A stretch of 64,000 nt of DNA from an uncultured Spirochaetia bacterium (GCA_937125225.1 CAKZLE010000006.1:124001-188000); one strand, 5' to 3'; shown: positions 1 to 10,163, counted from the stretch's first letter. The notes: a model not told the origin generated them from the letters alone. Translations and numbers: made by a program.

Positions 1-1422
1 AGTCTCCTGTGTGAAGAAGGCAAGCTCCATCTCATCAAGTCTTTCTACAGCTCTTTTATAACAGGTAAGGAATTCAGAAGAGCCACTTTTAGCCTTCCCT
101 TTCAGGACAGAGTCGACAGCAGAGGACAGTCCCTCTATGCAGTCACCTCGAAAGTCCCCTGCCTCAGCGATGATCTTATCGAGAGAAGAGGTTCCGATCC
201 CTCGAGATGGTTTATTGATCACACGCCTGAAGGCGACCTCATCAAAGGGATTCAGGCATAAAGAGAGCAATGCCAATGCATCCTTGATCTCCTCTCTGTC
301 ATAGAATTTGAGAGCACCAATGATCTTATAGGGGATCTTACGCTTCATGAAGATTGTCTCAAAAGCTGCCGATTGGGCATTAGTCCTGTAAAGTATAGCG
401 GTATCATCATATCGATGGTCACGAGAGACCATATCAGCACAATATTGAGCCTCAGCATACTGATCCTCAAAGAAATTCAGAGAAGCCTTGCTTCCCTGCT
501 CTCTGTCGGTCCTCAGGACTTTCTTATGTCTTCCCTTGTTGTTCTTCACCACCTCACTCGCGATCGACAGGATCGTTGCAGTAGAGCGATAGTTCTGCTC
601 TAAGGTGATGATCCTCGTGTTTGGGAAGTGGTCAGGAAAAGTCAATATATTCTTCAATTCTGCTCCTCTGAATCGATAGATCGACTGATCGTCATCACCA
701 ACGACACATAAGAAGGTGTTTGGGGTGAACAATTGTTGTAAGAGCTTGAACTGTGCAGCATTAGAATCCTGATACTCATCGACGAGGATCACTCTAAATC
801 GCATACAGACCTGTTTTCTGATCTGAGGGTTTTTCTGTAGGAGCTCTACACTCTTCTTGATCAGGTCTCCAAAATCGGCGTTCCCGACTGACCGCATCTT
901 CTTCTCATAGCTCTCATACATCCGGGGAAATTTCGAATCGAAGGTAATGGGGCTCAAATCATCCGTGGGAGTAAGACAATAGTCTTTAGCTTTACTGATC
1001 CACTTCGCATAGGGTTTGAGTTCCTTTCTCTTGTAGTCAGGGCAGATACTGTGAAGAAGTGTCACCGCATCCTCATCATCATAGATGGTAAAATGGTCCG
1101 AAAGACCTGCCTCTTTTGAATAACGCCTGAGTAACCATGCCCCAAAGGCATGGAAGGTCCGAACAGAGGCAAGCTCTGCCCCGTCGACCATCTGCCGCAG
1201 ACGTTCCTTCATCTCCATAGCTGCCTTGTTGGTAAAGGTCACTGCAAGAACAGACCTAGGATCACATCCCAACTCATCGATGAAATAGGCGATCTTTGTG
1301 GTGATGACTCTCGTCTTACCCGATCCGGCCCCTGCTAAAACGAGCAGGGGATGTGTATGCTCGAGAACAGCCTCTTTCTGCTGCTCATTAAGCATCTGTA
1401 GATATTCTTCTGTTGTTGGCAT
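1..1422 (-). CDS. UvrD/PcrA-type superfamily 1 DNA helicase (partial, C-terminus beyond window)
   Basis: This is a DNA-dependent ATPase that unwinds duplex DNA 3'-5' in repair and replication restart. I translated it from the minus strand; 474 codons are visible and the frame is open to the window edge, where about a third of the usual ~720 residues is missing. The ATG lies at 1422, preceded by an AAGGATG-type ribosome site. Visible motifs are Walker A GAGSGKT (residues 31-37), TFTNKAA (motif Ia), DEYQD (215-219, Walker B), GDDDQSIYRFRGA (motif III) and LEQNYRS (motif IV). It starts 26 bases after the rimO stop on the same strand and is probably cotranscribed with it. UvrD, PcrA and Rep cannot be separated without the C-terminus. 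Confidence 0.93.
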   Translation of the reverse strand, partial: MPTTEEYLQMLNEQQKEAVLEHTHPLLVLAGAGSGKTRVITTKIAYFIDELGCDPRSVLAVTFTNKAAMEMKERLRQMVDGAELASVRTFHAFGAWLLRRYSKEAGLSDHFTIYDDEDAVTLLHSICPDYKRKELKPYAKWISKAKDYCLTPTDDLSPITFDSKFPRMYESYEKKMRSVGNADFGDLIKKSVELLQKNPQIRKQVCMRFRVILVDEYQDSNAAQFKLLQQLFTPNTFLCVVGDDDQSIYRFRGAELKNILTFPDHFPNTRIITLEQNYRSTATILSIASEVVKNNKGRHKKVLRTDREQGSKASLNFFEDQYAEAQYCADMVSRDHRYDDTAILYRTNAQSAAFETIFMKRKIPYKIIGALKFYDREEIKDALALLSLCLNPFDEVAFRRVINKPSRGIGTSSLDKIIAEAGDFRGDCIEGLSSAVDSVLKGKAKSGSSEFLTCYKRAVERLDEMELAFFTQET

Positions 1423-1448
1423 ACACCATCCTTATATATAGGTAGAGA

Positions 1449-2783
1449 TCAGCTTATCGGAACAGCTTCTAAGTCTACTCCGATCACTCGTGTTATTCTG
1501 CATCTTAAGATATCACCGGGCTTCCCATGATCCGAGAGGACTACCGTAAGGCCATCGACCTCTGGAGCCTGCAGAGGTATCCGTCCGATCAATAGATCCT
1601 CATGGGGAATGACCTCTTCGATCAATACATCGAACTCTCGTCCTACCCAGCGTTCGAGCTGTGCGGTAGTCACTGACTCCTGCAATGCCTCTAATCTTGG
1701 TTTGAATCGTTCTGCATCACTGATAACCGACTCATGGGTCTCATCATCTCTATCTTCGAAGGCGGGAGTCCCCTCCTCCAACGAGTAGATGAAACTTCCG
1801 ACCCAATCGAGTTTCGCAGCGGTGATGAATTCTAGGAGTTCTGTTCGTGCAGCCTCATCCTCATTCACAAAACCAAGAAGAAAGGTCGATCGTATCACAG
1901 CATCAGGGACTTTAGCTCTTATGGCCTCGACCATAGCAAGGTACGATCTTGCATCACCGGTCCTACCCATCTTCCTGAGAACGGGTACAGAGACATGCTG
2001 AAAGGGCACATCAAAGTAGGGGACGATCTTCTCTCGTTCTGCAACAAGAGCGGGGAGATCTACAGGGAAGTCGTCTGGGTGAATATAGAGCATTCGGATG
2101 ATGAATCTTCCAGGAAGCAGGGACATCTCATCCATGAGTCCCATGAACTCAGAAGGCCCCCTATCGGTCCCAAAGGCCGCGAGATCCTGAGCGATCAGGT
2201 TGATCTCATACACCCCATGGCTGATAAGATCTTTTACTTCAGCTAGCACATCCTCTTTCGTTCGACTACGCAGAGATCCTCTGATAAGAGGTATCGCACA
2301 ATACCGGCATCGGTGATTACACCCCTCTGATATCTTCACATAGGCAGATCCAGTATACGAGAGAAGTTTCTCTCTATGCATATATTCTCGTTCAGATATA
2401 TCGGGATAATCTGGAATGGTTACCACATGCTCACCCTTTTGGATTCTCTCTGCGACCTCTACGATTCTGGTAAGATCCTTATTCCCGAAGAAACCGTCGA
2501 CCTCACTGAACTCATCATTCATCTCATTTGCATAACGTTCTGCAAGGCAGCCTGTCATGACGATCTTCTTGTCTGGGTGGTCTTCACGCAGAGAGAAGAT
2601 GGTATCGATCGATTCCACTCGTGCAGGTTCGATGAACCCGCACGTATTGACGAGGATGAGATCTGCTTGATCGACATCCTCGGTATATGTCCATTCTCCA
2701 CTTTCAGTCAAAGCCTCTAGCATGACCTCAGCATCGACTTGATTCTTGGCACATCCAAGGTTTTCTATATAGAATTTTTTCAT
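1449..2783 (-). CDS. rimO: Ribosomal protein S12 methylthiotransferase RimO
   Basis: RimO is a radical-SAM enzyme that adds a methylthio group to an Asp of ribosomal protein S12. The 444-residue product has the full family layout. The N-terminal UPF0004 domain has three cluster cysteines (C11, C48, C79). The radical-SAM triad CNHRCRYC (C155, C159, C162) is followed by AIPLIRGSLRSR, a RimO hallmark that separates it from MiaB. A TRAM domain sits at the C-terminus (about 375-440). An AGGGGAAG ribosome site precedes the ATG. It is first of two genes with the downstream helicase. Length and motifs are normal. Confidence 0.95.
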   Translation of the reverse strand: MKKFYIENLGCAKNQVDAEVMLEALTESGEWTYTEDVDQADLILVNTCGFIEPARVESIDTIFSLREDHPDKKIVMTGCLAERYANEMNDEFSEVDGFFGNKDLTRIVEVAERIQKGEHVVTIPDYPDISEREYMHREKLLSYTGSAYVKISEGCNHRCRYCAIPLIRGSLRSRTKEDVLAEVKDLISHGVYEINLIAQDLAAFGTDRGPSEFMGLMDEMSLLPGRFIIRMLYIHPDDFPVDLPALVAEREKIVPYFDVPFQHVSVPVLRKMGRTGDARSYLAMVEAIRAKVPDAVIRSTFLLGFVNEDEAARTELLEFITAAKLDWVGSFIYSLEEGTPAFEDRDDETHESVISDAERFKPRLEALQESVTTAQLERWVGREFDVLIEEVIPHEDLLIGRIPLQAPEVDGLTVVLSDHGKPGDILRCRITRVIGVDLEAVPIS

Positions 2784-2974
2784 GCGCTATCTTCCCCTAT
2801 TGTCATCACTTGGTCAATATCACCAGTCCCCTTCCCTCTATGTTCCAGTAAAACTATTGGTGATATATACGTATGAACACCAGTCACTAGTCATCACTTC
2901 ATATATGGGAGTTTTTACCCTTTTTCCTTACCTTATTGGTACAACGGGTTTATAATATTGAAATAAATCACTAT

Positions 2975-3004
2975 TTGTTATACCATCGACAGGTTATCTA
3001 TATT
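2975..3004 (+). promoter_or_regulatory. Candidate sigma-70 promoter of oppBCDF
   Basis: TTGTTA (2975-2980) and TATATT (2999-3004) are separated by 18 bases, with transcription predicted near 3011 and a ~29-base leader to the oppB ATG. A perfect TATAAT also lies at 2951-2956 but has only a poor -35 (TTACCT at 2928-2933). Either could be used. Confidence 0.42.
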
Positions 3005-3039
3005 GCTATGCATGCAAAATCTTACAGCGAGGAAAGTCT

Positions 3040-3969
3040 ATGACAAAGTATATCATTAGACGTTTGCTCGGAATGATACCAACGCTTTTGATCATTATAA
3101 CCATTAGCTTTTTTATCATCCGAATAGCTCCCGGTGGTCCATTCGACTCCGAGAGATCTCTACCCGAGCAGGTTCTACAGAACATCGAGGCCAAATACCA
3201 CCTTGATGAACCAGTTATCGTTCAATATGGACGATATCTATTTGATGTACTCAGAGGAGATCTGGGACCATCATACCGATATCAGGACCACGACGTTAAT
3301 TTCTACATCTTCACCAGTCTCCCAAATTCAATAATATTAGGGATAATAGCCCTCACCATTGCCATTGTCTTCGGTATCAGTGCCGGAATGTTATCGGCGG
3401 TCCGGCAGAACACCTGGGTCGACTACACGACCATGTCGTTCGCCATCGTGGGGATATCTGTCCCCCTCTTTGTAATAGGACCCGTCCTGCAATGGATCTT
3501 CGCCATGAACCTCGGTTGGCTACCGACATCTGGATGGATTGATGGAGATTATGGTCTGAAGACCCTCATTCTTCCTTCCATCACATTATCACTTGGATAT
3601 TTCGCAAACATCGCAAGACTCATGAGATCGAGCATGTTAGAGACTTTACGATCAGACTATATCAGGACTGCAAAAGCAAAGGGGTTGAAGAACTCCGTGA
3701 TCCTTTTCAAGCACACCTTGAAAGGTGCTCTGCTCCCTGTCGTCAGTTACCTGGGACCTGCATTCGCAGGGATCATCACAGGATCAGTCGTAGTAGAGCA
3801 GATCTTCCGAGTCCCAGGACTGGGTAAATTCTTTGTTCAGTCATCATTCAACCGAGACTATACCCTGATCATGGGAGTTGTTATCGTCTACTCTGTTATC
3901 CTGATTATCATGAACTTCATTGTCGATATCATCTACTCATTCCTTGATCCCCGTATCTCATATAAATAG
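3040..3969 (+). CDS. oppB: Oligopeptide ABC transporter permease OppB
   Basis: OppB is one of the two membrane permeases of an oligopeptide importer and forms the translocation channel with OppC. The 309-residue product is normal length. It starts with a membrane helix (about 9-30) and has a long first periplasmic loop. Five further hydrophobic segments and the cytoplasmic EAA coupling loop (DYIRTAKAKGLKNS...) follow at about 206-225. A strong ribosome site (GAGGAAAG, 3029-3036) precedes the ATG. It is the first gene of oppBCDF. The substrate could also be dipeptides or nickel, since family members look alike, but the oppA gene downstream favours peptides. Confidence 0.93.
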   Translation: MTKYIIRRLLGMIPTLLIIITISFFIIRIAPGGPFDSERSLPEQVLQNIEAKYHLDEPVIVQYGRYLFDVLRGDLGPSYRYQDHDVNFYIFTSLPNSIILGIIALTIAIVFGISAGMLSAVRQNTWVDYTTMSFAIVGISVPLFVIGPVLQWIFAMNLGWLPTSGWIDGDYGLKTLILPSITLSLGYFANIARLMRSSMLETLRSDYIRTAKAKGLKNSVILFKHTLKGALLPVVSYLGPAFAGIITGSVVVEQIFRVPGLGKFFVQSSFNRDYTLIMGVVIVYSVILIIMNFIVDIIYSFLDPRISYK

Positions 3970-3978
3970 GAGTCAACA

Positions 3979-5556
3979 TTGGCAAAGGTTAAGTCTACAA
4001 AAGAAACTGCGGTCAATGAATTTGACCAAGAGATAAAAGGCAATAGTCTTGGTAGAGATGCTTGGAGAAGACTGAAGAAGAATAAGATGGCTGTGGCCAG
4101 TATCTTCGTTGTCGTCATCTATGCATTCCTATCGATATTCGCATCAGTACTACCGATCTATTCATACAAGGAGATCATTCTCGACCATCAGCATCTTAGA
4201 CCTTCTCTGACAAAGACAGCCGGAGAATTGATGCTTGAGAAGAAAAAGAAAGATCTCTATTTTATGGCCTATAAGGATGGTCGCGTCGAAATACCTGCTG
4301 AAGATAAAGAGGCTCTCAAAGAGATGTCACCGAATCAGATCTGGGCCTATTTCTATGAGATAGGTGAAGCAGGAGGGATTGAACTCAACACTTCTGAACA
4401 GAGAAAACTCGACAGGATGATCGAAGACATCGAGACAGAGTTGATGTTCGACATCAAGAAGATCAACTACCTCAGTGATGAGGGAAAGTTCGTGAATATT
4501 GAGAAACTCAGTGTAGGTCAACTCACTGAGATCTACTCAGGTCTCATTGGAGCATCAATAAGTGATATCATGGTTCAAAGTGAGAAAGAGGTAACACTCC
4601 AGATCACCAACCAGACGAAAGTCGAGAATGATGGAGTAAGTGATGAAGAGATGGCAAGGATCATTGCTAATGAACTCGAATCCATCACAACCAAAGCAAA
4701 AGATAAACTCCTTATCGCGACTCTCGTAAGCAAGATCGCAAATCAGGTCGAAGACTATGCAGAGGATGACCTTCAGGCCGTTGCCGAAGAGGGTTCGACC
4801 TCCTTCCCATTAACGAAGACCGTCTCCGTGAATGATCGACTTGAAGCAAAAGTCCAAGCAACCAAGATGCATGACAGAAAGTACTTTTTCGGGACTGACT
4901 ACTCTGGTCGAGATATGCTCTCTCGTATCATCTATGGCGGTCAGGTATCTATAGCCATCGGATTCATCGGAACGATCACATCGGTACTCATTGGTATCGT
5001 AGTAGGTGCTTTTGCCGGTTACCTCGGGGGTAAGGTCGATTACATCCTCATGAGGATCGTCGATGTCATATATGGTCTTCCCTATATGCTCCTCGTAATC
5101 ATCATGATGGCTATCTTTGGTAGAAACATCATGAACCTGTTCTTCGCATTGGCCATCGTAAGCTGGCTGACTGTAGCAAGAATGGTAAGAGGTCAGATCA
5201 TATCCTTGAAGAACTCAGAGTTCGTCGAGGCTGCAAGGTCCATGGGAGCTTCACCTGGAAGGATCATTTTCAAACACCTCGTTCCAAACTCATTGAGTAT
5301 CATTATCGTATTCTCAACACTGAGAATACCAGCCTTCATCATGATGGAATCGTTCCTATCTTTCCTCGGGCTTGGTGTATCAGCACCATATGCCTCTTGG
5401 GGTTCACTTGTCGGTGATGCCGTAGAGGGTATGACTCTCTATCCTTGGCGTCTTCTCTTCCCAGCTCTTGCTATGACGGTCTTCCTCTTTGCCATGAACT
5501 TCCTTGGTGATGGGCTCAGAGACGCGTTCGATCCGCAGAGCAAGAACCAACTTTAA
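3979..5556 (+). CDS. oppC: Oligopeptide ABC transporter permease OppC with large periplasmic insert
   Basis: OppC is the second channel permease. It starts with TTG; the AGGAG ribosome site overlaps the oppB stop codon. At 525 residues it is far longer than the usual ~300. TM1 (about 38-60) is followed by a charged, helix-rich segment of about 235 residues (62-298), then the canonical FGTDYSGRDMLSR motif (304-316). The normal five-helix permease core follows, with its EAA loop at 417-438 (EAARSMGASPGR). The insert lies on the periplasmic side by topology. It has no cysteine and no domain I recognise. The frame is uninterrupted and the core intact, so this is an elaborated OppC rather than a fusion error. 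Confidence 0.92.
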   Translation: MAKVKSTKETAVNEFDQEIKGNSLGRDAWRRLKKNKMAVASIFVVVIYAFLSIFASVLPIYSYKEIILDHQHLRPSLTKTAGELMLEKKKKDLYFMAYKDGRVEIPAEDKEALKEMSPNQIWAYFYEIGEAGGIELNTSEQRKLDRMIEDIETELMFDIKKINYLSDEGKFVNIEKLSVGQLTEIYSGLIGASISDIMVQSEKEVTLQITNQTKVENDGVSDEEMARIIANELESITTKAKDKLLIATLVSKIANQVEDYAEDDLQAVAEEGSTSFPLTKTVSVNDRLEAKVQATKMHDRKYFFGTDYSGRDMLSRIIYGGQVSIAIGFIGTITSVLIGIVVGAFAGYLGGKVDYILMRIVDVIYGLPYMLLVIIMMAIFGRNIMNLFFALAIVSWLTVARMVRGQIISLKNSEFVEAARSMGASPGRIIFKHLVPNSLSIIIVFSTLRIPAFIMMESFLSFLGLGVSAPYASWGSLVGDAVEGMTLYPWRLLFPALAMTVFLFAMNFLGDGLRDAFDPQSKNQL

Positions 5557-5568
5557 GGAGAGCCGAAA

Positions 5569-6567
5569 GTGGAAAATAACAAAGATAAAGTATTAGAGGT
5601 CAAAGGCCTCCAGACATATTTCAAAACTGACAGTGGTGTCGTCAAAGCTGTTGATGGGGTCTCCTTCGACCTCTACCGAGGTGAGACTCTCGGTATCGTA
5701 GGAGAATCAGGATGCGGTAAATCTGTGACGAACCTATCTATCATGAAGCTTATCCCTTCTCCTCCTGGGAAGATCGTAGGGGGAGAGGTCATCTTCAAAG
5801 GGGAAAATATTATCGCCCTCCCTGAAGAGAGACTGAGATCTATCAGAGGTAACAGTATCTCCATGATCTTCCAGGATCCTATGACGAGCCTCAACCCATT
5901 CCTCAAGATATCGACCCAGATGGTTGAGACGATTGTCCTCCATCAGGACATGAGCAAGTCAGAGGCAAAGAAAAAAGCTATTGAGATGCTCACACTAGTA
6001 GGTATCCCTGCTCCTGAGAAGAGGATCGACAGTTATCCTCACCAATTCTCAGGTGGTATGAGACAGAGAGTAATGATCGCCATGGCCCTCAGTTGTAATG
6101 CAGATGTTCTTATCGCTGATGAGCCCACGACTGCTCTCGATGTCACTATCCAGGCACAGATCCTGGAACTCATCGACGAACTATCAAAGAAGCTCAATAC
6201 CGCTGTTATCATGATCACCCATGACCTGGGTGTCGTTGCCGGTATGTGTGATAAGGTGTGTGTCATGTACGCAGGCCGGATCGTCGAGAAGGCACTCACT
6301 GAAGATCTCTTCGGTAAGCCCTTCCATCCCTATACCTCTGGACTCATCCAATCAGTACCAAGACTCGATCATGCGACTCAAGAGAAACTCTTCTCAATCG
6401 AAGGTCAGCCACCAAACCTCATAGACCTCCCTGATTGCTGTCCCTTCCATCCAAGATGTCACAAGGCTATGGATATCTGCAGAAGCAAATACCCAAAATT
6501 GACTGAGGTCGAACCAGGCAGAGAAGTTGCATGCTGGCTCTATATGGATAAGGGAGAAGATAAATGA
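5569..6567 (+). CDS. oppD: Oligopeptide ABC transporter ATP-binding protein OppD
   Basis: OppD is one of two cytoplasmic ATPases that power the Opp importer. It has a GTG start with an AAGGAG site 12 bases after the oppC stop. The 332-residue product has Walker A GESGCGKS (45-52), Q-loop [10 protein letters not shown] (101-110), signature SGGMRQR (161-167) and Walker B LIADEP (181-186). The C-terminal oligopeptide/dipeptide extension has the cysteine-rich stretch [15 protein letters not shown], which in this family is associated with an iron-sulfur site. Its stop overlaps the oppF start by four bases (ATGA), implying translational coupling. Confidence 0.94.
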   Translation: MENNKDKVLEVKGLQTYFKTDSGVVKAVDGVSFDLYRGETLGIVGESGCGKSVTNLSIMKLIPSPPGKIVGGEVIFKGENIIALPEERLRSIRGNSISMIFQDPMTSLNPFLKISTQMVETIVLHQDMSKSEAKKKAIEMLTLVGIPAPEKRIDSYPHQFSGGMRQRVMIAMALSCNADVLIADEPTTALDVTIQAQILELIDELSKKLNTAVIMITHDLGVVAGMCDKVCVMYAGRIVEKALTEDLFGKPFHPYTSGLIQSVPRLDHATQEKLFSIEGQPPNLIDLPDCCPFHPRCHKAMDICRSKYPKLTEVEPGREVACWLYMDKGEDK

Positions 6568-7583
6568 GTAATAACACACCGATCCTTGAAGTAAAGGATC
6601 TGAAACAACACTTCCCTATTGAACAGGGAGCTATCATAAAAAGACAGGTAGGAGCTATTCGTGCGGTTGACGGTATCTCTTTCACCGTCAATGCAGGGGA
6701 GACGCTAGGTATCGTTGGAGAGTCCGGTTGTGGAAAATCAACTACAGCTCGTGCGATCGCTCAGCTCTATAAGCCGACTTCAGGTGAAGTACTTTATGAG
6801 GGACAAGACCTCGTGAAACTCTCAAACAAAGAGATGCTTTCAATCAGAAAGAACATACAGATGATCTTCCAGGACCCCTATGCATCTCTTGATTCAAGAA
6901 TGACCGTTCGTAAGATCATCGCTGAACCTCTCGAGATATATAACAGTCATGGACTGATGAAACTGACCACTGAAGATATCGAACATAAGGTCGAAGAGCT
7001 TATGGAACGTGTTGGCCTCTCGAGATTCTATAAGAATAGGTACCCTCATGAGTTCTCAGGTGGACAGAGACAGAGAATAGGGATCGCAAGGGCTCTAGCC
7101 TTGAATCCAAAGATCATTCTAGCAGATGAACCAGTCAGTGCATTAGATGTATCTATTCAGTCACAGATCCTGAACCTGTTGGTCGATCTCCAGAAAGAGC
7201 TCGGCCTTACCTATATATTCATCGCTCATGACCTTGCGGTCATCGAATATATCAGTACCCGTGTAGCGGTCATGTATTTAGGAAAGATCGTAGAGATCTC
7301 AGAATCAAAGGCTCTCTATAAGCAACCGCTTCACCCCTATACGCAGGCACTCCTCTCTGCGGCTCCTATCCCAGACCCCGTCATTGAGAAGAAGCGACAG
7401 AGGATTATCCTAACTGGAGATGTTCCATCTCCAGACCAGGAAAGGTTCGGTTGTTACTTCTATGACAGATGTCCCAAGAGGATGGATCATTGTAGGACCC
7501 ATATCCCACCAATGGAGAGTTTTGATGATAACCATCAGGTAGCCTGCTGGCTTCATATCGATAAGAGCAAGTGGCCAGAATAG
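6564..7583 (+). CDS. oppF: Oligopeptide ABC transporter ATP-binding protein OppF
   Basis: OppF is the partner ATPase of OppD. The 339-residue product carries Walker [10 protein letters not shown] (52-60), the Q-loop [14 protein letters not shown], signature FSGGQRQR and Walker [13 protein letters not shown]. It has the same cysteine-containing C-terminal extension ([14 protein letters not shown]). The N-terminal insert before AVDGISF, with [10 protein letters not shown], is typical of OppF rather than OppD. It is last in oppBCDF and is followed by a strong terminator. Confidence 0.94.
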   Translation: MSNNTPILEVKDLKQHFPIEQGAIIKRQVGAIRAVDGISFTVNAGETLGIVGESGCGKSTTARAIAQLYKPTSGEVLYEGQDLVKLSNKEMLSIRKNIQMIFQDPYASLDSRMTVRKIIAEPLEIYNSHGLMKLTTEDIEHKVEELMERVGLSRFYKNRYPHEFSGGQRQRIGIARALALNPKIILADEPVSALDVSIQSQILNLLVDLQKELGLTYIFIAHDLAVIEYISTRVAVMYLGKIVEISESKALYKQPLHPYTQALLSAAPIPDPVIEKKRQRIILTGDVPSPDQERFGCYFYDRCPKRMDHCRTHIPPMESFDDNHQVACWLHIDKSKWPE

Positions 7584-7606
7584 GCCTTGAAACATAAAAA
7601 TGATAT

Positions 7607-7644
7607 AGGCTGTCTTTCTGCAATAACAGAGAGACAGCCTTTTC
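7607..7644 (+). terminator. Rho-independent terminator after oppF
   Basis: A 14-bp stem (7607-7620 with 7627-7640, one G-U pair) closes a six-base loop and is followed by TTTTCTGTT. It ends oppBCDF and lies between convergent genes. Confidence 0.88.
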
Positions 7645-7656
7645 TGTTATAGGATA

Positions 7657-8190
7657 TCATTCATCATCATCTGATATTTCCAAATCCTGATATAAAGAGA
7701 CACCACAGTAGTTCGCGATAGTCGTTGCTGCATACTCAGTCCTCCCGGCAGACTTTTTATGCCGCAGGATTTCGATATCATGTTTCTCTCCGGTAAGCAG
7801 AGTGATGGCAAAGGTCGTATAGAGCCTGTTCGCCCTTGATTTGATCTTAGAATCTATTGCTTTTTGTCCCTTCTTGAAGTGATTCAACTCAAAAGCCTCT
7901 ATCTGTGAGAAGGGAATCACCTTTTTCCTATTCAAAAAGAGCAGTCCTATCCGATAGGTCACTAACTGCCTTCGCTTATCAAAGCTCCATTTTTCCTGAT
8001 AGGCACCAGCTATTAGGAGAATCACAGCAATCGCTATGGGAGTCCTACCATTCACCGTGCTCTGGTCGTTCCAATAGGAGTAAGCCCCGATAAGAATCAC
8101 TATTGCAAATAATAGATAGAGAATCCGGAAGGTCCACCCTATACCGTAGTTAATGTTTCCGTTCTTTTCTCTGATCTGAAGTTTTAACAT
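7657..8190 (-). CDS. Small membrane protein, two TM segments and PH-like soluble domain
   Basis: The protein is not recognised by name. The ATG at 8190 gives 177 residues. An in-frame GTG at 8220 would add ten residues but has no ribosome site, and neither start has a good one. Two adjacent hydrophobic segments (about residues 18-38 and 51-65) precede a mostly beta-type domain. That domain's pattern (...FDKRRQLVTYRIGLLFLNRKKVIPFSQIEAFEL) resembles bacterial PH-like membrane proteins. The tail is acidic (SDDDE). It lies between the oppF terminator and oppA on the opposite strand, and no functional link to the transporter is visible. Confidence 0.75.
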   Translation of the reverse strand: MLKLQIREKNGNINYGIGWTFRILYLLFAIVILIGAYSYWNDQSTVNGRTPIAIAVILLIAGAYQEKWSFDKRRQLVTYRIGLLFLNRKKVIPFSQIEAFELNHFKKGQKAIDSKIKSRANRLYTTFAITLLTGEKHDIEILRHKKSAGRTEYAATTIANYCGVSLYQDLEISDDDE

Positions 8191-8443
8191 ATTAATTTTT
8201 CCATTTATTGATTTGCGCACTAGTTATAAACACTTGATTTTATTAAAAGATACAACAATTGAGAAAGTCCGTGTAGCTTTTAAGAGAAAAATTATCTTAC
8301 AAACTTAATAGTGATTATTCAAAGGAAAAACAGCCGGAATACGTCCTGAAAAAGTTAATTAAAGAAATTCTACTTGCTTATTTGCGTATTTTGTCTTAAC
8401 CTTATCTCTGAGGAAAAATTTATTTTATTAAGGAGACATGAGC

Positions 8444-10138
8444 ATGAAAAAGCTATTGACTGTTCTACTATGTCTTTCCCTTGTACTAGGAGTCTTTATC
8501 TCCTGTTCAGGCGAAAAAGAAACTACTGCACCTGTAGTAGAAGAAAAAGTTGTTGAAACACCTAAAGCGGAAACTCCTGCACCAAAAGCAGAAGAGAAGA
8601 AAGAAGAACCTAAGGCTGAGCCTGCACCAGAACCTGTTGCAGCTGAACCTGTAGTATTCACGATTGTGAATGGTGCTGAACCAGAATCTCTGGATCCACA
8701 CCTCATTCAGGGTGTACCTGAGCACAGAATCTATGAATCACTATTCGAAGGTCTTTATGCATATGACCCTGAGACAGCAGATGCCGTTCCAGGACTTGCA
8801 GAAAGTTATGAAGTAAGTGATGACGGTCTTGTATATACCTTCACCCTCCGAGACGCAGTCTGGAGTGATGGTGTAGCAATCACCGCCGATACCGTAGTAG
8901 CCTCATGGTTGAGAGAACTCAATCCTGAAACAGCTGCTCCATATGCTTGGTTCCCATCAATGTTCGTAGCTGGTGCTGGCGAATACAACTCAGGAGCTGC
9001 TGGCCCTGAAGCTGTGAAGATCGCTGCTCTTGATGAGAAGACATTCCAGATCGAACTTATCGGACCACTCCCCTACGTATTGGGAGCTCTCCCACACTAC
9101 TCATTCGCAGTTGTACCAATGCACGCTATTGAAAAATATGGTGACGCTTGGACATCTCCTGAGAATTTCGTAGGAAACGGACCTTACATTCTCAACGAAT
9201 GGAAACCACAGCAGCATATCTCAGTAACTCCTAACGAGTTATACTGGGACGCTGAAGCAGTTCAGCTTGATGAAGTTATCTACTATGCCATCGACAACAA
9301 CAACACCGGATACAATATGTTCCTCAATGGTGAAGTTGACTGGATGACAACTGTACCTAACGACCAGATCGAAGCTGCCAAGATGAGAGATGATTACAAA
9401 GATAACCCACAACTTGCTACATACTACTATGTATTCCAGGTTGAGAAAGCACCTTTCGATGACGTAAACGTTCGAAAAGCATTCTCACTTTCTGTAGATA
9501 GAGAAGCACTTGTTGACCAGGTACTCAGATCAGGTCAGATTCCTGCAGTAGGTATCGTACCAGAGATGACTGGTTATGAAGGTCTTGGTTACCCAGAACA
9601 GGATATTGATGCAGCAAGAGAACTTCTTGCAGATGCTGGATATCCTAATGGAGTTGGTTTCCCAGAGACTACTCTATTGTATAACACTTCAGAAGGTCAC
9701 AAGAAGATCGCTGAATTCCTACAGCAGGAATGGGAACAGAATCTTAATGTAACGATCAAACTTGAGAACCAGGAATGGAAGACATACCTTTCTAATAGAA
9801 ACCAGGGTAACTTCCAGTTTGCTAGAGCTGGATGGGTTGGAGACTATCAGGATCCTAATACATTCTTAGATATGTTCATTACCGGCGCTGGTATGAATGG
9901 TGGTCAGTATTCAAATGATGATTACGATCAGCTTATCAACAAAGCTGCTAGAATGACTCCAGGACCAGAACGATTTGCAACATTACTTGAAGCAGAAGAC
10001 CTCTTCATCAATGAAGACTGTGCATCAATGCCACTCTACTACTATGTAACTCTCAACATGATTGATACAGACAAGTGGGGCGGATGGCACACAAATACTA
10101 TGGATTACCACCCAACTAAAGACATCTACCTGAAATAA
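8444..10138 (+). CDS. oppA: Oligopeptide-binding lipoprotein OppA
   Basis: OppA captures peptides outside the membrane and delivers them to OppBCDF. The ATG at 8444 is chosen over 8438 because AGGAG (8431-8435) is eight bases away. A signal sequence (MKKLLTVLLCLSLVLG) ends in VFISC, a relaxed lipobox of the kind common in spirochaetes, with Cys as lipidation site. A Pro/Glu/Lys/Ala-rich linker of about 45 residues follows and probably spaces the domain from the membrane. The SBP_bac_5 domain is then complete (SLDPHLIQG..., YTFTLRDAVWSDG, NNTGYNMFLNGEVDWM). The total of 564 residues is normal. It is transcribed separately from oppBCDF, as expected for a protein needed in excess. I see no clear promoter in the ~250 bases upstream. 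Confidence 0.94.
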   Translation: MKKLLTVLLCLSLVLGVFISCSGEKETTAPVVEEKVVETPKAETPAPKAEEKKEEPKAEPAPEPVAAEPVVFTIVNGAEPESLDPHLIQGVPEHRIYESLFEGLYAYDPETADAVPGLAESYEVSDDGLVYTFTLRDAVWSDGVAITADTVVASWLRELNPETAAPYAWFPSMFVAGAGEYNSGAAGPEAVKIAALDEKTFQIELIGPLPYVLGALPHYSFAVVPMHAIEKYGDAWTSPENFVGNGPYILNEWKPQQHISVTPNELYWDAEAVQLDEVIYYAIDNNNTGYNMFLNGEVDWMTTVPNDQIEAAKMRDDYKDNPQLATYYYVFQVEKAPFDDVNVRKAFSLSVDREALVDQVLRSGQIPAVGIVPEMTGYEGLGYPEQDIDAARELLADAGYPNGVGFPETTLLYNTSEGHKKIAEFLQQEWEQNLNVTIKLENQEWKTYLSNRNQGNFQFARAGWVGDYQDPNTFLDMFITGAGMNGGQYSNDDYDQLINKAARMTPGPERFATLLEAEDLFINEDCASMPLYYYVTLNMIDTDKWGGWHTNTMDYHPTKDIYLK

Positions 10139-10163
10139 TCTCATAGTCATGTAAGCTATTACC

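Noticed and set aside
373-603. Plus-strand ORFs opposite the helicase and rimO (e.g. 373-603, 1150-1338, 2376-2720)
   Set aside because: They are antisense to well-conserved genes, have no ribosome sites and show no recognisable protein features.
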